A stretch of DNA of 64,000 nucleotides, taken from contig CAKRQV010000009.1 of NCBI GenBank assembly GCA_934394565.1, forward strand, positions 1 through 64,000, written 5' to 3'. The notes beneath the pieces are model-generated. The model saw only the letters and a list, made by a program, of their open reading frames with translations. It did no database searches and had not been told where the DNA came from. The translations under genes and the position numbers were made by a program. Below are positions 44,122-53,215 of this stretch, piece by piece (within the stretch, counting starts at the first letter, position 1; every line of letters begins with the position of its first letter). This DNA comes from an uncultured Lachnospiraceae bacterium (GTDB lineage Bacteria; Bacillota; Clostridia; Lachnospirales; Lachnospiraceae).

Positions 44122-45240
44122 TTAAGCCAGCATATCCTTGAAGCCCTCAAGCATCGTGCGGGCCTGTTCATAATTCGTCATCTGGCGGTCTACCTCGATC
44201 AACAGGCAGGGAAGCTCAGCTGCATCGCAGGCTTTTTTGATCAGCGGATAGTCAAATTCTTCCGGATCACAGAACTTTGTCAGTACAACGACAACACCTT
44301 TTGCACCACAGGCTTTGGCTTCATCCATGATCATATGGACACGCTTCTTCTCGATATCGTACAGCACGGAGCAGTTGTCCATCGCACAGAATTTTGCAGC
44401 CAGGCTGTCAAGTCCTTTCTCCATGGCCGGTGCATCGGTACGGTACTGACGGCTCTCGGCTGCCACATCGTCTCCGGCGATCGTAAAGCCGTTCTCGTCA
44501 AAGATTTCGAGAAGCGACGGACTGTCAGCCAGAATACCGGACACATAGATGCGAATCTTTTCTTCCCCTGCCGGAGCACTCTCAAGACAGGCGATCAGTT
44601 CTTCTACCAGAGCGGTATGCTCTTCTTTCAGCATGAAGCCTGCGCTCTTATAAACAGCACTTCTCTGCATGGCGGTAACTTCCGGATGGTCAGCCAGCAC
44701 TTTTGCCAGTTTTCTCATTACTTTATTGTGCGCATTGTATACTTCAATCGAATTTTTCAGTGCGGCATCGTCAAAGGAACCTCCCGTAGCCTTGGTAAGA
44801 TCTGCGATCACCCTCTCGTAGCCGGCCTTTGTAAAAGCGGCGCCGTAGGACGGCTTTCTGTTCTGCGGATAGGTCATCGGAATAAACGGGATCGACGGTA
44901 CACCGTATTTCCAGTTCTCGCCAAGAACCTTTAAACTGTCGCACAGGCTCGGGATCACGATCGCACTCACACCATCGTATGTACCGTTCATGCCCAGTTC
45001 CAGAATAGACTGCATAATAGAGCAGATGAATGCCGGGAAATATTTCTTTGCTTCATTGATCTCCATATCAGCGCCCCATGCGGCCATCGGCACAAGACCC
45101 ATAGAATGTATGATTTCCTCCGGTGTATAGACCGGTGCGGTCAGTACGACCTTTTTGCCGGCTGCCAGATATTTTTCCTTCTGTCCCTTCGGATCAGCGG
45201 CAACTGCTTCAAATTTCTTTAAAATTTCTGTCAGACTCAT
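44122..45240 (-). CDS. hadC: 2-hydroxyacyl-CoA dehydratase, beta subunit
   Basis: 372 residues of the HgdB/FldC/HadC family: SMGLVPMAAWGADMEINEAKKYFPAFICS near 46-75 includes a conserved cluster-ligand Cys, and the late region holds VVLTKFCDPEEFDYP. The subunit binds a [4Fe-4S] cluster and, with HadB, removes water from (R)-2-hydroxyacyl-CoA through ketyl radicals. Its start overlaps the hadB stop (ATGA), giving coupled synthesis of the two subunits. The acyl chain specificity is unknown. Confidence 0.92.
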   Translation of the reverse strand: MSLTEILKKFEAVAADPKGQKEKYLAAGKKVVLTAPVYTPEEIIHSMGLVPMAAWGADMEINEAKKYFPAFICSIMQSILELGMNGTYDGVSAIVIPSLCDSLKVLGENWKYGVPSIPFIPMTYPQNRKPSYGAAFTKAGYERVIADLTKATGGSFDDAALKNSIEVYNAHNKVMRKLAKVLADHPEVTAMQRSAVYKSAGFMLKEEHTALVEELIACLESAPAGEEKIRIYVSGILADSPSLLEIFDENGFTIAGDDVAAESRQYRTDAPAMEKGLDSLAAKFCAMDNCSVLYDIEKKRVHMIMDEAKACGAKGVVVVLTKFCDPEEFDYPLIKKACDAAELPCLLIEVDRQMTNYEQARTMLEGFKDMLA

Positions 45241-46478
45241 GCCTTTGCCTCCTTTTTCATCTCCATGATCTCGGTCAGACCCTGCACACGTGTATCGTAC
45301 TGGGCTTCGGAGAAGTTACGCGGATCCGCCTGGTCGCCGTCAAAGCTGACCACCGGGATATCACAGGCTTCGCCGATCTGACGGCTCATCTCTGCCATGA
45401 AACCACTCCACAGCTTGCAGGAACGGTTGGTGTGCACGAGCAGACCTTCGACATGATTGTCCTTGCACAGCTTAATACGTTTGTCGCGGGCATATTCCAG
45501 ATTGATGGCATTCGGTACCTTGGCATAGGCACGGCACATATCATCAAAATCTTTATAAATAAAGCCAAAGGCATCGGCATAAATCGTCGTTACCATATTG
45601 ATACCACGGCTCTTCATACCGGTGGAGGTCACTCTCAGCCACGGCCAGCAGGCAATACCCTCGAACATGATACGATGCTTCTCTTCTGCACGGAAAGTGG
45701 ATTCCCCTTTCTCATGGTTGGCTTCGTATTCCTTCAGCAGAAGTTCCATTGCCTCTGCAGCTTCGATCTTACCACGGGCCGTAACCATAACAGCCATATG
45801 GTTTAACAGGTCAAAACCGTTAAACGGAGACGGTGTATAACGGGCACAGGCTGTAGCTGCAAGCCATGCACGGCTTGTACGGCCGGAAATTTCCATAACC
45901 TGTTTATATTTCTCATCGTCCCATTTCTTGCCGGTCAGCTTCTCCAGCTGATGAATGGCATCCCAGAACTGCTCACGGATATAAACCACTTCTGCATCAG
46001 ATACCTCGTAGTCCGGATTGAACGGAATATCGATCATGATCAGCGGAATATTCAGCTCTACAGCCAGATTCTCATACCATTTGATCATGCAGTTACAGAT
46101 ATTGTTGCAGCAAAGTAAAAAATCCGGCTGTGGCATATTCTGCTCCGGGGCATCCTTTACCTTGCTGTAGGCCAGACTGATGCGGGCATACGCACAGATA
46201 TCGTTGGAGTAACCGTCGGCCTCGCTGATCTCACACATACGCTCACCACCGCCTCTGGCTGCGATACCTGCTGCCTGGTTTTCCGGATAACAGACATACA
46301 GTCCTAATGTCTCCGGGATCTCTACCGGGAAATTGCTGGAACACCAGCCGACCAGCTCTCCACGTTCTTTTGCTTCCTGTGCATCAGAGTATGCTTTGGC
46401 GGCAATCTGACCCAGTTTATATTTGGCCGAATTCGGATCAATTGGCCGTCTTGGTTTCTTTACTGCTTCTTCTGCCAT
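45237..46478 (-). CDS. hadB: 2-hydroxyacyl-CoA dehydratase, alpha subunit
   Basis: 413 residues of the HgdA/FldB/HadB family: GELVGWCSSNFPVEIPETLGL near 40-60 carries the first conserved Cys, and FLLCCNNICNCMIKWYENLA (near 124-143) and HTNRSCKLWSGF (near 345-356) hold the others. It pairs with HadC and is reduced by HadI. It is first in the operon after a GGAGAGG ribosome site. The order hadB-hadC-hadA-hadI differs from the better known hadA-hadI-hadB-hadC and fldA-fldI-fldB-fldC orders. Confidence 0.92.
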   Translation of the reverse strand: MAEEAVKKPRRPIDPNSAKYKLGQIAAKAYSDAQEAKERGELVGWCSSNFPVEIPETLGLYVCYPENQAAGIAARGGGERMCEISEADGYSNDICAYARISLAYSKVKDAPEQNMPQPDFLLCCNNICNCMIKWYENLAVELNIPLIMIDIPFNPDYEVSDAEVVYIREQFWDAIHQLEKLTGKKWDDEKYKQVMEISGRTSRAWLAATACARYTPSPFNGFDLLNHMAVMVTARGKIEAAEAMELLLKEYEANHEKGESTFRAEEKHRIMFEGIACWPWLRVTSTGMKSRGINMVTTIYADAFGFIYKDFDDMCRAYAKVPNAINLEYARDKRIKLCKDNHVEGLLVHTNRSCKLWSGFMAEMSRQIGEACDIPVVSFDGDQADPRNFSEAQYDTRVQGLTEIMEMKKEAKA

Positions 46479-46538
46479 ACTATGTACCTCTCCTTTTCAT
46501 CTGTGCGGGCAAAGTGCATACTTGCCCCTTTATACTGG

Positions 46539-46604
46539 ATTATAAAAGATTTGCCATGGAATTGCCAATAAGGAAATGCTGCCTTTTGATAAGTTTTCCC
46601 TTAT
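46539..46604 (-). promoter_or_regulatory. had operon promoter with LysR-type operator
   Basis: Minus-strand TTGGCA (46563-46568), 18 bp, TATAAT (46539-46544). Immediately upstream is an inverted repeat ATAAGGAAA (46568-46576) / TTTTCCCTTAT (46594-46604). This is the position expected for a LysR activator covering about -35 to -75. The remaining intergenic DNA up to 46796 holds the divergent LysR gene's leader, with a CCGT/ACGG hairpin near 46700-46725. Confidence 0.7.
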
Positions 46605-46796
46605 GGTTTCTGTGCAATATGCCCGTATTTTATGGATTGTACCAAGCATATTTACCAGTTATAATAAGAAACAGATTATATGTTGCTTTATAACAGGCTG
46701 TCCGTACTACTCTGAACGGACTGTTTATATTTTATCCATACTTTTTATCACTCTGATAATTTTCCATATATTGATGTACTTACGAAAGGACGCTTT

Positions 46797-47693
46797 ATGA
46801 CCACCAATCAGCTTACCTATTTTATATCTGTTGCAGAATGTCTCAATTTTACAGAAGCTGCCAAAAAACATTTTATCTCCCAGACTGCCATGACGCAGCG
46901 TATCCAGACCCTCGAAGACCAGCTGGGAGTGCGCCTGTTTGACCGTTCCCGCCGCCACGTGGAGCTGACACCAGCAGGCAAAGTCTTTTTACAGGAAGCC
47001 CGGGCGATTCTGGAAATGGAATACCGGGCGCTCGAAAAGGTAGAAGCTGCAGCTGCAGGTATCTCCGGTTCGATCCAGATCGGATATGTCAAAGGCTATG
47101 AAACTTCGGATTTCCGGCACGTTCTGAAGACATTTCATGAAACCCACAGAGATATTTCCTTTGAACTCTACCGGGAAAACTATCTGGATCTGCTCTTACA
47201 CCTGGAGCAGGGAAAATATGATGTCATTCTGGATATCTGTTACAACGATACGGATTTGTCCGCCTTCGCCCAGAAAGTAGTAGCCTCCTATCCGCTGTAT
47301 GCGGTTCTCTATGCAGATCATCCACTGGCCGGACACAATACGCTGTATCGCAATGAACTGAAAAATGAACGTTTTCTGCTGTCCAAATTTTATGAAGACC
47401 CCATGGCCATCGGCTATATGCTGCCAGACAAATATGCCGATTCCGGCTTTATCCCCCGGGTAGCGGCCACTTCTCCTGACATCGAAACCCTGCTTCTCAT
47501 GGTCGCTGCCAGAAGTGGTATCACGATCCTGCCGGAAAACGCTCTTGGACAGATCAGAAACAACCCAGAGTATGCCATCATTCCCCTCATCGGTGCACAT
47601 GAACATATTGAAGTCAAAGCCATCTGGAAACAGGAAAATCTGAACCCGGCACTGTCAAAGTTTCTGGAGCTGCTGCCGCAGGATAAGTCATGA
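46797..47693 (+). CDS. LysR-type regulator divergent from the had operon
   Basis: 298 residues: winged helix-turn-helix (LNFTEAAKKHFISQTAMTQRIQTLE, about 18-42) and a C-terminal effector domain of the CysB/BenM kind. Ribosome site AAAGGA lies seven bases before the ATG. Divergent orientation from hadB across 318 bp, with a dyad at the had -35 region, makes it the probable activator of the dehydratase operon; the effector may be the 2-hydroxy or 2-enoic acid. Confidence 0.92.
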   Translation: MTTNQLTYFISVAECLNFTEAAKKHFISQTAMTQRIQTLEDQLGVRLFDRSRRHVELTPAGKVFLQEARAILEMEYRALEKVEAAAAGISGSIQIGYVKGYETSDFRHVLKTFHETHRDISFELYRENYLDLLLHLEQGKYDVILDICYNDTDLSAFAQKVVASYPLYAVLYADHPLAGHNTLYRNELKNERFLLSKFYEDPMAIGYMLPDKYADSGFIPRVAATSPDIETLLLMVAARSGITILPENALGQIRNNPEYAIIPLIGAHEHIEVKAIWKQENLNPALSKFLELLPQDKS

Positions 47694-47794
47694 TGACATC
47701 CTGTACATATAGTTACGGTTTTTCCAAAACTCGTGACAAAAATATTGCAGTTTACAGATTCCCTGCAAACTGCAATAAAAGAAACTTTATCTGT

Positions 47795-47923
47795 TTATTC
47801 AAATGTGCGTACTGCCTCTTTTTCAATTGCTAATCCCTTACGATATCGATCCATAAATTTCTCATAGGATTCTATATCTTTCTTTTCAGGGGTATAGCTA
47901 CCATACCTGTATCGGATGTCTGC
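47795..47923 (-). pseudogene. Possible gene remnant (coding-like tail without a start)
   Basis: A minus-strand frame of 42 codons ends at a TAA and reads like a charged protein C-terminus (YGSYTPEKKDIESYEKF ... EKEAVRTFE). An in-frame TAG precedes it and no ribosome site or start is visible. It may be the relic of a deleted gene; composition alone could also explain it. The rest of 47694-47933 shows nothing recognisable. Confidence 0.3.
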
Positions 47924-47933
47924 CTATGCACGT

Positions 47934-48431
47934 TTAATGAAGGAACACACATCTCGGCTTCTTCATCCGCATATTATTCACAATATCCTCCGGCAGCTCC
48001 AGATGCAGTGCCACCTGTCCTTTATCGCCTTTGTAAATGGCTACGTAATATGGTTTCGTTTCGTCTTTGGAGGTATAGTCCTCTACAGGCATATCCTTCG
48101 GATAATTGTCAAGCGCTGTGGAGCCCTTCGGTGCCAGGCATAACAGCTGTTCGCTGTCATACTCTGCCAGTCTCTTTCTTTTTGTCTTATTATAGATCAC
48201 GTCAATATCGATCTGGCCACTTGTATACGCATACTCATACTCCATATAGATCTTTCCCATAAAAATATAGCCGCCGATACCCCCTGCGATCGCCGGAATC
48301 AAAAGCAGGACGTTCATCCCCAGACCACCGGCCAGACAGACAACTCCAACGCCATAGCATACCAGCATCAGAGCAAAATTCTTTGTATTTTTCCCCGCTG
48401 AGATCAGCACCTCTTCGTACATCTCATTCAT
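47934..48431 (-). CDS. Conserved membrane protein, DUF6106-like
   Basis: 165 residues from the ATG at 48431, preceded by ACGGAGGAAC; an in-frame ATG at 48470 lacks a ribosome site. Two hydrophobic helices (about 18-36 and 40-58) are followed by a soluble C-terminal domain (EYAYTSGQIDIDVIYNKTKRKR; ALHLELPEDIVNNMRMKKPR) containing a PH-like alternation of strands. It resembles a small Lachnospiraceae family I recall as DUF6106. No function is known. It is a single gene facing away from clpB. Confidence 0.7.
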   Translation of the reverse strand: MNEMYEEVLISAGKNTKNFALMLVCYGVGVVCLAGGLGMNVLLLIPAIAGGIGGYIFMGKIYMEYEYAYTSGQIDIDVIYNKTKRKRLAEYDSEQLLCLAPKGSTALDNYPKDMPVEDYTSKDETKPYYVAIYKGDKGQVALHLELPEDIVNNMRMKKPRCVFLH

Positions 48432-48727
48432 CTTTTTGTTCCTCCGTTCTTTATGCGAAGCAGATATCACTTGTCACCTTCAGCACAGCGCAAGTAAAAG
48501 CGGCAAGGACTTTTGCTCCTTCTGTTACAGTATTTTACCGTTTTTATACAGGTAATGCAACCAGACAGTCTGTGTCAAAATCTAAAAACTTTATAATCTT
48601 GCCACAAAAATCTTCAAAAAATTTCGTCAGTTTTTAAAAATAATACTTGCATTTTTCTTTTTCTGTGTTATATTGGTTATAGAACAAATGTAGATTTTAG
48701 ATCTGCCAACAAAAAGGAGGCGATTTT

Positions 48728-51334
48728 ATGAATATCAGTAAGTTTACCCAGAAATCCTTACAGGCTGTCCAGGATCTTGAAAAGACAGCCTACAACTTCG
48801 GTAATCAGGAGATTGAACAGGAGCATCTGCTCTACAATCTGCTCCAGCAGGAAGATTCCCTGATCCTCAGGCTGATCGAAAAGATGGATATCCAGACACA
48901 GCATTTTACAGATCGTGTCGAACAGGCGATCCAGGCCAGAGTCAAAGTATCCGGCGGTCAGCCTTATATTGGTAAATATTTAAACGAAGCCCTCATCAAC
49001 GCCGAGGACGAAGCCAAAGCCATGGGCGATGAGTATGTGTCCGTTGAACATCTGTTTCTGTCCATGCTGAAGCATCCAAGTCCGTCCATGAAACAGCTGT
49101 TCAAAGAATACGGTATTGACAGGGAGCGTTTTCTGCAGGCATTGAGTACCGTCCGTGGCAACCAGCGTGTCACCAGCGACAATCCGGAAGCCACCTATGA
49201 TACTTTAAACAAATATGGCGAAGAACTGGTTGAAAAGGCCCGTTCCCAGAAGCTGGATCCGGTCATCGGCCGTGATGCCGAGATCCGTAACATCATCCAG
49301 ATTCTTTCCCGTAAGAGAAAGAACAATCCGGTGCTGATCGGTGAACCCGGCGTAGGTAAAACTGCTGCTGTCGAAGGTCTCGCCCAGCGTATCGTCCGCG
49401 GTGATGTTCCTGAAGCCTTAAAAGACAAAAAGATCTTCTCACTGGATATGGGGGCCCTGGTAGCCGGTGCCAAATACCGTGGTGAGTTTGAGGAACGTCT
49501 GAAAGCCGTTCTCGAGGACGTCAAAAACAGCAACGGTCAGATCATCCTCTTTATCGATGAGCTGCATCTGATCGTCGGAGCCGGTAAGACCGATGGTGCC
49601 ATGGATGCCGGCAATATGTTAAAACCAATGCTGGCCCGTGGTGAACTCCACTGTATCGGTGCCACGACACTGGACGAATATCGTGAGTACATCGAAAAGG
49701 ATGCTGCTCTGGAACGTCGTTTCCAGCCGGTTATGATCGATGAACCTTCGGTAGAAGATACAATTTCCATTCTCCGTGGTTTAAAAGACCGTTACGAAGT
49801 CTTCCACGGCGTTAAGATCACGGATAATGCGCTGGTTGCTGCAGCCACACTGTCCAAACGTTATATTACCGACCGTTTCCTGCCGGATAAAGCGATTGAC
49901 CTTGTAGATGAAGCCTGTGCCCTGATCAAGACAGAAATGGATTCCATGCCAGCTGAACTGGATGAGCTGCGCCGTAAAGTCCTGCAGCTTGAAATCGAGG
50001 AGGAGGCTCTGAAAAAAGAGACCGATTCCTTAAGTAAAGAGCGTCTTGATGCCCTACAGAAGGAACTCGCCGAATTAAAGAGCGAACTCACAACCCGCAC
50101 GGCCCAGTGGCAGAATGAAAAGAAAAATGTGGACACTCTGTCCAAACTGCGTGAGCAGATCGAAGACATCCACAAACAGATTGAAAAAGCCCAGCGCGAG
50201 TACAATCTGGAAAAAGCTGCTGAATTGCAGTACGGTGAACTGCCGAAACTGGAACAGCAGCTGGCCATCGAAGAGAAAAAAGTCCGTGAAAAAGATATGT
50301 CTCTGGTACATGAATGTGTCGATGACGATGAGATCGCACGTATTGTCAGCCGTTGGACCGGCATTCCGATCACCCGTCTGACAGAAGGCGAACGGGAAAA
50401 GACACTCCATCTGGACGAACTGCTGCACAAACGTCTGATTGGTCAGGATGAAGCTGTCCAGAGAGTTACAGATGCAATCATCCGTTCCAAAGCCGGTGTC
50501 AAGGACCCGAACCGTCCGATTGGTTCCTTCCTGTTCCTTGGTCCTACCGGTGTAGGTAAGACAGAGCTGGCCAAGGCTCTTGCCGAATACCTCTTTGACG
50601 ATGAAAACAACATGGTGCGTATCGATATGAGTGAATACATGGAGAAATATTCTGTGTCCCGTCTGATCGGTGCCCCGCCTGGATATGTCGGTTATGAAGA
50701 GGGCGGTCAGCTGACCGAGGCTGTACGTCGTAAACCGTACTCCGTTGTCCTCTTCGATGAGATTGAGAAAGCCCATCCGGATGTCTTCAACGTCCTGTTA
50801 CAGGTACTCGATGATGGCCGTATCACCGATTCCCAGGGCCGTACCGTAGACTTTAAGAATACGATCCTGATCATGACATCCAATATCGGTTCCTCCTATC
50901 TGCTGGATGGTATTTCCGAAGATGGTAAGATTCTGCCGGAAGCTGCCGAAGCAGTCACCAGAGATCTGCGTGCCCACTTCCGTCCGGAGTTTCTGAACCG
51001 TCTGGATGAGACGATCATGTTCAAGCCGCTGACGAAACAGGATATCGGCTTTATCGTTGATCTGCAGCTTGCCAAACTCAATGAGCTTCTGGCTTCTCAG
51101 GAGTTTACCGTAGAGCTGACACCGGCTGCCAAACAGTATGTTATTGATAATGGCTATGATCCGACGTATGGTGCAAGACCGCTGCGTCGTTATCTGCAGA
51201 CTCATGTAGAGACACTGACAGCACGTCTGATCCTTGCCGGTAATATTCATACAGGTGATACGATTGTGATCGATCTGCAGGATGGCAAACTTACCGCCGA
51301 TACCAAGCATGTACTGAAAGGGGAAGTTGAATGA
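48728..51334 (+). CDS. clpB: ClpB disaggregase
   Basis: 868-residue AAA+ chaperone that rescues aggregated proteins with DnaK. There is an N-terminal Clp_N domain (1-145), AAA-1 (Walker A GEPGVGKT near 200, Walker B IILFIDELH), a middle coiled coil (about 405-525), AAA-2 (Walker A GPTGVGKT near 600, Walker B VVLFDEIEK) and a C-terminal D2-small domain. The ribosome site AAAGGAGG is strong. No CIRCE or CtsR operator was seen in the 300 bp upstream; a TTGCAT...TATATT promoter candidate lies near 48653-48680. Its TGA overlaps the start of the DUF4250 gene. Confidence 0.96.
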   Translation: MNISKFTQKSLQAVQDLEKTAYNFGNQEIEQEHLLYNLLQQEDSLILRLIEKMDIQTQHFTDRVEQAIQARVKVSGGQPYIGKYLNEALINAEDEAKAMGDEYVSVEHLFLSMLKHPSPSMKQLFKEYGIDRERFLQALSTVRGNQRVTSDNPEATYDTLNKYGEELVEKARSQKLDPVIGRDAEIRNIIQILSRKRKNNPVLIGEPGVGKTAAVEGLAQRIVRGDVPEALKDKKIFSLDMGALVAGAKYRGEFEERLKAVLEDVKNSNGQIILFIDELHLIVGAGKTDGAMDAGNMLKPMLARGELHCIGATTLDEYREYIEKDAALERRFQPVMIDEPSVEDTISILRGLKDRYEVFHGVKITDNALVAAATLSKRYITDRFLPDKAIDLVDEACALIKTEMDSMPAELDELRRKVLQLEIEEEALKKETDSLSKERLDALQKELAELKSELTTRTAQWQNEKKNVDTLSKLREQIEDIHKQIEKAQREYNLEKAAELQYGELPKLEQQLAIEEKKVREKDMSLVHECVDDDEIARIVSRWTGIPITRLTEGEREKTLHLDELLHKRLIGQDEAVQRVTDAIIRSKAGVKDPNRPIGSFLFLGPTGVGKTELAKALAEYLFDDENNMVRIDMSEYMEKYSVSRLIGAPPGYVGYEEGGQLTEAVRRKPYSVVLFDEIEKAHPDVFNVLLQVLDDGRITDSQGRTVDFKNTILIMTSNIGSSYLLDGISEDGKILPEAAEAVTRDLRAHFRPEFLNRLDETIMFKPLTKQDIGFIVDLQLAKLNELLASQEFTVELTPAAKQYVIDNGYDPTYGARPLRRYLQTHVETLTARLILAGNIHTGDTIVIDLQDGKLTADTKHVLKGEVE

Positions 51335-51504
51335 TACCACAGGATCCGGTAATGTTATTAAGTTATATCAATACGCAGCTTCGCGACAATTACAGAGATT
51401 TGGATGATCTCTGCGACCGGCTGGATGTCAGCAAAGCTGAAATCCAGGAAAAGCTGGGCAAAATCGGTTACAGCTATAAAGAAGAATTACATCAATTTAA
51501 ATAA
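51331..51504 (+). CDS. DUF4250 protein, 57 aa, coupled to clpB
   Basis: A 57-residue open frame starting at the ATGA that overlaps the clpB stop. It begins MIPQDPVMLLSYINTQLRD and contains a helix-turn-helix-like segment (LDDLCDRLDVSKAEIQEKLG), matching the DUF4250 family as I recall it. A terminator follows 6 bp after its stop, confirming it is the end of the clpB transcript. Function is unknown. Confidence 0.85.
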   Translation: MIPQDPVMLLSYINTQLRDNYRDLDDLCDRLDVSKAEIQEKLGKIGYSYKEELHQFK

Positions 51505-51510
51505 GCTGCA

Positions 51511-51556
51511 AAATATCCGCCAGAGGGGTTTTAAAATCTCTCTGGCGGATATTTTT
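51511..51556 (+). terminator. Terminator of the clpB-DUF4250 operon
   Basis: Stem AATATCCGCCAGAG/CTCTGGCGGATATT followed by a T-rich tail on the plus strand. Confidence 0.92.
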
Positions 51557-51561
51557 ATGTA

Positions 51562-51607
51562 CCAAAAAGAACTGCTGCCAGACACTTTTCTTCTGTCTGA
51601 CAGCAGT
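51562..51607 (-). terminator. Terminator of spoVG
   Basis: Minus-strand stem ACTGCTGTCAGACA/TGTCTGGCAGCAGT with one mismatch, followed by TTCTTTTT. It starts 17 bp after the spoVG stop and faces the clpB terminator. Confidence 0.9.
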
Positions 51608-51624
51608 CCCTCTTCTTTTGTACT

Positions 51625-51906
51625 TTACAGCTCGCCTGTCTCTTCCTCTGCTTCCATGGCCTCTTTAAACTTCTGCAGGATCAGCTCCTGCAGCTCATTA
51701 CGGGTCTCGGAATTGATCGGATGCGCAATATCCTTGTACTCGCCATCGGCTGCCTTGCGACTGGGCATGGCAATAAACAGGCCCTTATCGCCCTCGATCA
51801 CCTTGATATCGTGTACTACAAATACATCATCGATCGTGATCGATACAACAGCTTTCATTTTACCACTTCTGGCGACCTTGCGAACTCTGACATCTGTGAT
51901 ATTCAT
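51625..51906 (-). CDS. spoVG: SpoVG family RNA/DNA-binding regulator
   Basis: 93 residues starting MNITDVRVRKVARSGKMKA and including the family core VSITIDDVFVVHDIKVIEG and FIAMPSRKAADGEYKDIAHPIN. The start at 51906 is preferred because GGAAG lies seven bases upstream; an in-frame ATG four codons earlier (51918) has a weaker site. SpoVG proteins bind nucleic acids and affect sporulation septation, capsule and virulence in Firmicutes. The gene is 195 bp downstream of glgD on the same strand. Confidence 0.95.
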   Translation of the reverse strand: MNITDVRVRKVARSGKMKAVVSITIDDVFVVHDIKVIEGDKGLFIAMPSRKAADGEYKDIAHPINSETRNELQELILQKFKEAMEAEEETGEL

Positions 51907-52100
51907 ATATTCTTCCATCCGGATTTCCCGCTCCGGATGTTTCCCTCCAAAACATTTTGCTGATCATGGAAACGACCGTCTTTCCTTTTGCACACCATAT
52001 TTTTCTGCGCCTGTGGGAAAGACGTTCGTATCCCTCAGGCGATTCGCTCCCCCGATACGGATGTTCTGTACCGGAAAGAGACTACAGTAGGCGGCTTTTC

Positions 52101-53213
52101 TTACAGAGGAAAGCGCTCATTTTCCTCGATGACGATCTTGACTTCGTCCTCGCCGCAGAAGTAGGAATTGGCACGGATCGTATCTCTGGATTCCACGATA
52201 CAGTTCTCAATGTGGGTATTATCACCCAGGTAAACATTATTGAGAATGATGGAATTCTTGATCACGCAATTGTTTCCTACATAGACGTCTTTGAACAATA
52301 CAGAATTCTCCACGCTGCCGTTAATAATACAGCCGCTGGCAACCAGACTGTTATGTACATCACTGCCCGGATTGTACTTGGCCGGCGGCAGATCATCTAC
52401 AACAGACATGACTTTGCTGCCTTCTTTGAAGAAATAATCCCGGACATCCTTTTTCAGGAAATCCATATTTGTTTTATAATAGGACTCTACAGTGGAGATG
52501 TTGCTCCAGTAGCTGTCCATCTTGTAGCCATAGATACGTTTCAGATTCTTGTAACGGATCAGGATATCTTTAACGAAATCAAAACGTTCTTCCTGTGCAC
52601 TGCGCTCAATCAGCTCAATCAGCTGACGACGGCGGATCACATAAATACCTGTAGAAATCGTATTGGTCATTGCCACCATCGGCTTCTCCTCAAACTCCTC
52701 GATACGCCCGTCCTCATTCATCTTGACGCAGCCAAAGCGGGTAACATCACCTTCCAGTTCCGTACATACAACGGTAATGTCCGCACGTTTGGCGATATGA
52801 TACTCGAGTACCTTATTGTAATCGAGCTTGTAAATACCATCGCCGGAAGCAATAACAACGTAAGGTTCATGACTTCTCTTTAACCATTCCAGATTCTGAT
52901 AGATTGCATCTGCTGTACCTCTGTACCACCAGCTGTTGGAAGCAGTGACCGTCGGTGTAAACAGATACAGACCACCCTGTTTACGTCCAAAATCCCACCA
53001 TTTTGAAGAACTTAAATGTTCATTCAGAGACCGTGCATTGTACTGGGTCAGTACTGCTACGCGCTGGATACGGGAATTGGTCATATTGCTCAGCGCAAAG
53101 TCAATGCCTCTGTAGCTTCCTGCTACAGGCATCGCTGCGATGGCACGTTTGTTTGACAGTTCGCGCATTTTATTATTATTGCCGCCTGCTAAAATTATGC
53201 CTAATGCTCTCAT
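52101..53213 (-). CDS. glgD: Glucose-1-phosphate adenylyltransferase-like subunit GlgD
   Basis: 370-residue partner of GlgC: nucleotidyltransferase domain followed by a left-handed beta-helix with hexapeptide repeats (SGCIINGSVENSVLFKDVYVG). The pyrophosphorylase loop reads LAGGNNNKM, lacking the GGxGxRL arginine, so it is expected to be regulatory rather than catalytic, as shown for Firmicutes GlgD. It begins 2 bp after the glgC stop. Confidence 0.94.
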   Translation of the reverse strand: MRALGIILAGGNNNKMRELSNKRAIAAMPVAGSYRGIDFALSNMTNSRIQRVAVLTQYNARSLNEHLSSSKWWDFGRKQGGLYLFTPTVTASNSWWYRGTADAIYQNLEWLKRSHEPYVVIASGDGIYKLDYNKVLEYHIAKRADITVVCTELEGDVTRFGCVKMNEDGRIEEFEEKPMVAMTNTISTGIYVIRRRQLIELIERSAQEERFDFVKDILIRYKNLKRIYGYKMDSYWSNISTVESYYKTNMDFLKKDVRDYFFKEGSKVMSVVDDLPPAKYNPGSDVHNSLVASGCIINGSVENSVLFKDVYVGNNCVIKNSIILNNVYLGDNTHIENCIVESRDTIRANSYFCGEDEVKIVIEENERFPL

Positions 53214-53215
53214 GC

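Noticed and set aside
48471..48727. CIRCE or CtsR operator upstream of clpB
   Set aside because: No TTAGCACTC/GAGTGCTAA dyad and no GGTCAAA direct repeats were found by eye.
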